Shown: piece after piece, positions 6,574 through 9,890 of the stretch | How positions within the stretch are numbered: the stretch's first letter is position 1 | How the letters are laid out: each line of letters opens with the position of its first letter | Assembly (NCBI GenBank): GCA_009784635.1 | Contig: WRBG01000064.1 | Location: forward strand, 1-9,890 | Length of the DNA stretch: 9,890 nucleotides | Origin: Bacteroidales bacterium | Lineage (GTDB): Bacteria; Bacteroidota; Bacteroidia; Bacteroidales; UBA932 | Reading direction: 5' to 3' | Position numbers and translations under genes: made by a program | The notes under the pieces: generated by a model | The model's input: the letters and a program-made list of their open reading frames with translations, nothing else | Told to the model about the DNA's origin: nothing | The model's database searches: none

Positions 6574-6617
6574 ATTTTTCACATTATTGGTACTAAAAAT
6601 GTGGAAAAATAACCACA
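6574..6617. promoter_or_regulatory. Nested inverted repeats between the two ATPase genes
   Basis: ATTTTTCACATT (6574-6585) pairs with AATGTGGAAAAAT (6598-6610) with one bulged base, and TGTGG (6600-6604) also pairs with CCACA (6613-6617). Read on the minus strand the second hairpin is followed by TTTTT, so it may be a weak terminator of the upstream ATPase, while the first overlaps the spacer of the next promoter and may be an operator. The two structures exclude each other. Confidence 0.4.
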
Positions 6618-6621
6618 ACTA

Positions 6622-6652
6622 TACACGAAACACCGTTTTCATTTGTTTATCC
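6622..6652 (-). repeat. Direct repeat copy C (diverged) at the 3' end of the second ATPase
   Basis: Over 31 nt this segment matches 7905-7934 at the esterase end with two substitutions and one inserted base. It contains the stop codon of the ATPase (TAA, 6647-6649), so the last codon and stop are supplied by the repeat. Outside this stretch the similarity fades. It shows that both ATPase genes end at the same sequence. Confidence 0.8.
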
Positions 6653-7777
6653 TGCGTATACATGCGTAAACCATCGTTTGAAAACAGGGTCGAGAAAGAC
6701 TAAACCATCTCTTGTTTTTTCGATGATATCTCGGTTTTGCAACATCTTTTTATTTTTCGATACGTTTTGCGGCGTACCCATATTGTATCTATTCATCGTT
6801 TCAACCGAAGTCAGACTCTGTTCGTTGTCACTAATCGCTTTCAATAGATTTAATTGACTTGCCGTCAGTGTGTCACATTCATTTTGGTAAAGCGGTAAAT
6901 TGGTCTCAACTACTTGTTCAATGGCCTGTCGCAAAATATCAGCGTTTACCTCTTTCTCCGCTATATTCCACACAAAGAATGCCAATTGTTGAACATACCA
7001 CGAGTGAGCATCCACCATTTGGACCAATTCCAGCGCATGGGCTTCCGAGATACGTTTTCCGGTTGCTTCAAAAGTACTCACAAGATAATTGACCCACTCA
7101 TTTTCAGCAATTTTAGAAAGAAACATTGTTTGTCCAAAACGATAAAACGGTTTTGACGGAGAACTGAAAATATCCATCATCATATGTCGTTTACTTCCAT
7201 AAAGACAATATGTTACATTTTGCTGATGTTGCCACACACTACGCATTTTTTGTTCGAGCGAATCAAACTCTTTTAGTTTTGCCAAATTTTGAAATTCATC
7301 GATACAAACTACTATTTTGATGTTTTTGGCTTGTGCAATTCTTTCCGGCAAATTTAATAATTCCAATTCGTTTTCTTTAATGACTCTCCGCTCCAAACCG
7401 ATTGAAAAGTCGGTCATTGGGTCGGCGCCTATCGAAATTTTTGGCGAAAACGCTGCTAAATATTTCTTTGCTGTAGAAATCCACATTTCCCACTTGCTGT
7501 TAACGGCTTTAATCACAGCCAAAGCAAAGGATTGATAAAATTCATCTTCGCTTTTTATCGAAAAAGCATCTATAAAACAAGTCTTTATGTCTGACTGTTC
7601 TTTTACGAGTTCGGTCATGGCAACCTTTACCAACGACGATTTCCCCAACCTGCGAGGCGAAATCAGCATCGTGTTGATACCTGCCGAAAGGTTGTTTTTA
7701 AGCATTTGTTTCTCTTTCACTCGATTTACAAACGAAAGACCTTCGGCTAATTTGCCGTATTGAAATGGAAGTTTCAT
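6647..7777 (-). CDS. P-loop ATPase of the archaeal-type ATPase_2 group with winged-helix end
   Basis: A 376-aa cytoplasmic protein. Walker A SPRRLGKSS (40-48), Walker B IVVCIDEFQ (155-163) and a YGSKRHMM segment (193-200) after it fit the PF01637-type STAND-related ATPases common in Bacteroidota genomes. The N-terminal FQYGKLAEGLSFVNRVKE is a typical family start. Residues about 310-376 (LTASQLNLLKAIS, then NRYNMGTPQNVSKNKKMLQNRDIIEK) look like a winged-helix DNA-binding domain, so the protein may read DNA, perhaps its own promoter. The ATG at 7777 is preceded by a good promoter. The gene lies between repeat copies B and C and does not belong to the molybdenum pathway by any visible feature. 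Function is unknown; it is complete in length and motifs. Confidence 0.88.
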   Translation of the reverse strand: MKLPFQYGKLAEGLSFVNRVKEKQMLKNNLSAGINTMLISPRRLGKSSLVKVAMTELVKEQSDIKTCFIDAFSIKSEDEFYQSFALAVIKAVNSKWEMWISTAKKYLAAFSPKISIGADPMTDFSIGLERRVIKENELELLNLPERIAQAKNIKIVVCIDEFQNLAKLKEFDSLEQKMRSVWQHQQNVTYCLYGSKRHMMMDIFSSPSKPFYRFGQTMFLSKIAENEWVNYLVSTFEATGKRISEAHALELVQMVDAHSWYVQQLAFFVWNIAEKEVNADILRQAIEQVVETNLPLYQNECDTLTASQLNLLKAISDNEQSLTSVETMNRYNMGTPQNVSKNKKMLQNRDIIEKTRDGLVFLDPVFKRWFTHVYAG

Positions 7778-7802
7778 CTTTATTCATTTCTATTTGTCGG
7801 TA

Positions 7803-7833
7803 CAAAAGTACAAAAACTTTTTATATTATCAAC
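7803..7833 (-). promoter_or_regulatory. Bacteroidota-type promoter of the winged-helix ATPase
   Basis: On the minus strand GTTG (7833-7830) and TACTTTTG (7810-7803) are spaced by 19 nt, close to the -33/-7 spacing of Bacteroidota sigma-ABfr promoters. Transcription would begin near 7796, leaving about 20 nt before the ATG at 7777. The -33 box forms part of a CAACCA-CT-TGGTTG inverted repeat (7830-7843), so a bound regulator could block it. Confidence 0.7.
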
Positions 7834-7839
7834 CACTTG

Positions 7840-7857
7840 GTTGAAAAATTTTTCAAC
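7840..7857. promoter_or_regulatory. Perfect 18-bp palindrome upstream of the ATPase promoter
   Basis: GTTGAAAAATTTTTCAAC is a perfect palindrome and overlaps CAACCA-CT-TGGTTG (7830-7843). Together they place three GTTG half-sites next to the -33 box and directly after the esterase stop codon. On the minus strand it lacks a following T tract, so an operator is more likely than a terminator, though a T-rich hairpin ending the esterase transcript is possible. Confidence 0.5.
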
Positions 7858-7875
7858 TGAATAGTATTATACCAT

Positions 7876-9564
7876 TTAGTTGATGACGACCTCCATTTCT
7901 TTCTTACACGTAATACCGTTTTCATTTGTTATCCACGCAGTTACCAATCCCGCATCATAAGAGTCGTACCAAATTACGCGGATGGAGTCGTTGGACTGAC
8001 GGGTAATGAATCCGCCTTCTACCTGCCAATGAACAATGGTGTTTTCAATATTATCAAGTTGATATACAGTGGCAAAGTCGTTTTCCCCAACAACCGTATT
8101 CCCCAATAAAGGATGGTTAAAGTAGTGTTCCGATACACGCTCAAAGAGGAAGTCGGCTAATTCATGACAGATAACATCCATGATTTCATTCACCGAATTG
8201 TCCGACTCTATATACGGGTCATGGCCGGCGTCCTCGAACGGAATATAGCGTACAGGGACATCTTGAGATTTTAAGCGGGCATAAATGGGCGCCGAGCCGT
8301 AAATCTTTCCCAAAGAAGACAAAACCCTGTGGACAAAGTTGCCCATAAAATCTTTAAACGGGAGGCCCTCGTCACATGGAACGATGTCATCTGCCGTACC
8401 GTGAAACAGAAGCGTGGGAATGTTGTTGTTAAGCATATCCAAATTGGTAACGCCTCCCCACATCGAGGCCACGCCGGCTATTGTAAAGCGCTCTTTTAAA
8501 TCGTTCCCCGAATCGTCCAAGCCGCCTAAGTCCTCTCTCACCCTAAACAATCCCCTGCCGGTAGAAGAATATACTTCGTCACTATCCATAAAAGCGGTTG
8601 TTAATGAGATGATTCCACCTGCGCTGCTGCCTATAAGGTATATCTGTTCTTCATCTATTCTAAACCTTTCTTTGTGATGCCCAAGGTAGCGCAATGCAGC
8701 CCTAACATCCTGTACCCCACGAAATATGGTTCTTTCGATGGCTCCGGGTGTGATGGAAGTGCCCAAGCGGTAGTTTATCGAAGCCAATACAAAACCCCTT
8801 TTTACCATATAATCGGTGATGATTTGCTGTAACTTGTTCTCCTTGTCGCCAAAGAAGAAGGCGCCTCCATGAACAAACAGGAGCAAGGGACGCTTTTTAA
8901 GTATATCATTTTGAGGATGATATATATCGAGCAATAAGGGAAGTTGCTCCATGTTTCTGCTAAAAAGAAATCCATTGTTTTGTCGGGATACGCTCAACAT
9001 CTCGCTAAACCACTTTTTGTAATCATCTTTTGAGATATAATCGGTGGGCTTGGAGGTGTAATATCCAAGTGCGGCGCCATACTGTATCTCCTTTTGGGAG
9101 GTAATATTTGTAAAAATCTGATTCTTATAACGCTCCGGAAAATCCACTTTTGGGGGAACATCGCCAAAATAGCTCAAGCGAACGGTTTGTGAATCGATTC
9201 CCCATGTCGGGCATTGGGGCAGCAAGAGTTCTATTTCTTTTAATAACTGATTTACACTTATCTTATATGAACATGTGTCATTCCCAAAAACAAAAGTGGC
9301 GGCGCCGGTTGAATCGGCAAAAAATGATATTCTTTCTACAATCGCCCGATTATTGTCAACAAAACAAACTCCCGCCATTTGTGTGGAGTCTTCGCGAACA
9401 AGATAAAGTGTGCTTCCGTCTCTCATTAGGCCCGACAGAACCGTACCTCTAGGAAATATCGAATAGTCGTAGCTAACTATTCCGGTTTTTTTCTTTATGA
9501 TTCCGCAGGAAGAGAACAACAATCCCGACAATACGGCGATGTAGCACAGGGTCTTCTGGAACAC
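7876..9564 (-). CDS. Lipoprotein alpha/beta-hydrolase (carboxylesterase-like) with PKD-like tail
   Basis: A 562-aa exported hydrolase. The start is GTG 9564: it is the only start codon after the in-frame stop at 9568-9570 and gives a fine lipoprotein signal, MFQKTLCYIAVLSGLLFSSC, with lipobox Cys20. Residues about 30-200 form an N-terminal region I do not recognise. The hydrolase domain follows: oxyanion-hole HGGAFFFG (232-239), nucleophile in GSSAGG (Ser314), acid at HGTADDIVP (Asp392 or Asp393) and His448 in EDAGHDPY, the complete triad of the carboxylesterase/hormone-sensitive-lipase group. Residues about 485-562 look like a PKD/Ig-like domain (HWQVEGGFITRQ, then IRVIWYDSYDAG). Such enzymes deacylate sugars or small esters at the cell surface or periplasm; the substrate cannot be told. 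It lies between the ThiF- and ThiS-like genes without an obvious functional connection. Confidence 0.85.
   Translation of the reverse strand: MFQKTLCYIAVLSGLLFSSCGIIKKKTGIVSYDYSIFPRGTVLSGLMRDGSTLYLVREDSTQMAGVCFVDNNRAIVERISFFADSTGAATFVFGNDTCSYKISVNQLLKEIELLLPQCPTWGIDSQTVRLSYFGDVPPKVDFPERYKNQIFTNITSQKEIQYGAALGYYTSKPTDYISKDDYKKWFSEMLSVSRQNNGFLFSRNMEQLPLLLDIYHPQNDILKKRPLLLFVHGGAFFFGDKENKLQQIITDYMVKRGFVLASINYRLGTSITPGAIERTIFRGVQDVRAALRYLGHHKERFRIDEEQIYLIGSSAGGIISLTTAFMDSDEVYSSTGRGLFRVREDLGGLDDSGNDLKERFTIAGVASMWGGVTNLDMLNNNIPTLLFHGTADDIVPCDEGLPFKDFMGNFVHRVLSSLGKIYGSAPIYARLKSQDVPVRYIPFEDAGHDPYIESDNSVNEIMDVICHELADFLFERVSEHYFNHPLLGNTVVGENDFATVYQLDNIENTIVHWQVEGGFITRQSNDSIRVIWYDSYDAGLVTAWITNENGITCKKEMEVVIN
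7880..7935 (-). repeat. Direct repeat copy B: intact esterase 3' end
   Basis: This is the in-frame copy of the 56-bp repeat that is found again at 5114-5169. It encodes the last residues of the esterase's PKD-like tail, with the stop codon (7876-7878) just outside. The zero mismatches against copy A over non-coding versus coding contexts point to a recent event or gene conversion. Confidence 0.92.
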
Positions 9565-9604
9565 TTTTTAGAAATTATTAGATGTGGTGAAATAATTATT
9601 TAGG

Positions 9605-9612
9605 CAAAGGTA
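9605..9612 (-). promoter_or_regulatory. -7 box upstream of the esterase
   Basis: TACCTTTG on the minus strand fits TAnnTTTG and lies 40 nt before the GTG start, in the 57-bp gap after the thiF-like gene. No good -33 TTG lies at 19-21 nt (a CAA on the plus strand at 9637-9639 is 24 nt away), so the esterase may use this promoter weakly or be read from upstream. Confidence 0.4.
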
Positions 9613-9621
9613 ATAAAAAAT

Positions 9622-9890
9622 TTATTCATCTCTTAGCAATATCTCTATCACCACGTCTGCCTGCATACAGGCCACCACGCCCACCCGCGGGGCTAAGGGT
9701 GGCATATCCTCCGACACTCCCGTGGCGCCGTCTCCACACACGATAAGATTGCCCTGCCGCACTACCCGTAGCGTTTCCAATTGGCCATAGCCGGCCATGC
9801 CCGAAGCCGCTACCAAGGGAATATCGGGCAGTTGGCGAAACATTTCTTCTATAAACCACGCCTTTTCTTCGGCTGCATCCATCGCTTCTA
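9622..9890 (-). CDS. thiF: ThiF/MoeB/HesA-type adenylyltransferase, C-terminal part (5' end beyond the window)
   Basis: The frame is open to the right edge, so only the last 89 or so codons are seen. They read E-A-M-D-A-A-E-E-K-A at the front, equivalent to the 'EA[FM]DxAExKA' segment of ThiF proteins, then LVAASGMAGYGQLETLRV, LIVCGDGATGV and MPPLAPRVGVVACMQADVVIEILL at the end. This combination (ASGxAGYG, xCGD, APRVGxxAxxQA) is that of the ThiF-like E1 enzymes that adenylylate the Gly-Gly end of a sulfur carrier such as ThiS, using ATP in the cytoplasm. Its presence in one direction with the thiS-like gene, on the other side of the esterase and ATPases, suggests they once formed a single operon. 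The ATP-binding half lies outside and cannot be checked. The thiamine label is a family name only. Confidence 0.85.
   Translation of the reverse strand, partial: EAMDAAEEKAWFIEEMFRQLPDIPLVAASGMAGYGQLETLRVVRQGNLIVCGDGATGVSEDMPPLAPRVGVVACMQADVVIEILLRDE

Noticed and set aside
5114..7935. Insertion sequence or integron carrying the two ATPases
   Set aside because: No transposase, integrase or terminal inverted repeats are present, and the flanking repeat is far longer than an IS target duplication. The cassette-like reading is kept as a hypothesis only.
1..9890. CRISPR array, tRNA or rRNA genes
   Set aside because: No regularly spaced short repeats and no tRNA- or rRNA-like sequence were seen on either strand.

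Overview
The window looks like a chromosomal piece of a Bacteroidota member, most likely Bacteroidales. Reasons: promoters carry the Bacteroidota -7 box TAnnTTTG (seen on the minus strand at 7803-7810, 5077-5084, 6562-6569 and 9605-9612), Shine-Dalgarno sequences are mostly absent, there are short lipoprotein signals, an esterase ends in a PKD-like tail, and there are AAA ATPases of the DUF4143 kind that are common in this phylum. I cannot name the genus.

The core is a molybdate/tungstate and molybdopterin locus. At the left edge, on the plus strand, is the end of a MOSC-MogA fusion protein. Facing it on the minus strand, in transcription order from right to left, are: a ThiF-type E1-like adenylyltransferase (its beginning lies beyond the right edge), a lipoprotein esterase, two unrelated P-loop ATPases, a ThiS-like sulfur carrier ending in Gly-Gly, a lipoprotein with two lobes resembling oxidoreductase molybdopterin domains, a WtpA-type tungstate/molybdate binding protein, the ABC permease, a phage-like AT-rich gene of unknown function, and the ABC ATPase. 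Without the apparent intruders this reads as thiF - (esterase) - thiS - lipoprotein - wtpA - modB - modC: oxyanion uptake beside a sulfur-carrier/activating-enzyme pair that could serve pterin dithiolene synthesis rather than thiamine.

Three places show disturbance of that operon. (1) Between esterase and thiS sit two ATPase genes bounded by a perfect 56-bp direct repeat of the esterase 3' end, with a third diverged 31-nt copy at the 3' end of the inner ATPase, so the ATPases look like cassettes added at one site. (2) Between modB and modC sits a gene that resembles small phage proteins. (3) modC ends early inside an 8-bp inverted repeat that bounds a 214-bp hairpin-rich element of the convergent intergenic region.

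The most striking single point is the lipoprotein-wtpA junction. WtpA has no signal peptide, no ATG, and its recognisable N-terminal homology starts upstream of the only usable start codon (TTG). Immediately before it, the lipoprotein gene ends in a run of ten A residues in the correct phase for a -1 shift (A AAA AAA), with a purine-rich GAGGA nine nt upstream. A -1 shift there would join lipoprotein and WtpA into one membrane-anchored polypeptide. This is either programmed frameshifting/transcriptional slippage or a one-base error in a homopolymer; both possibilities are testable.
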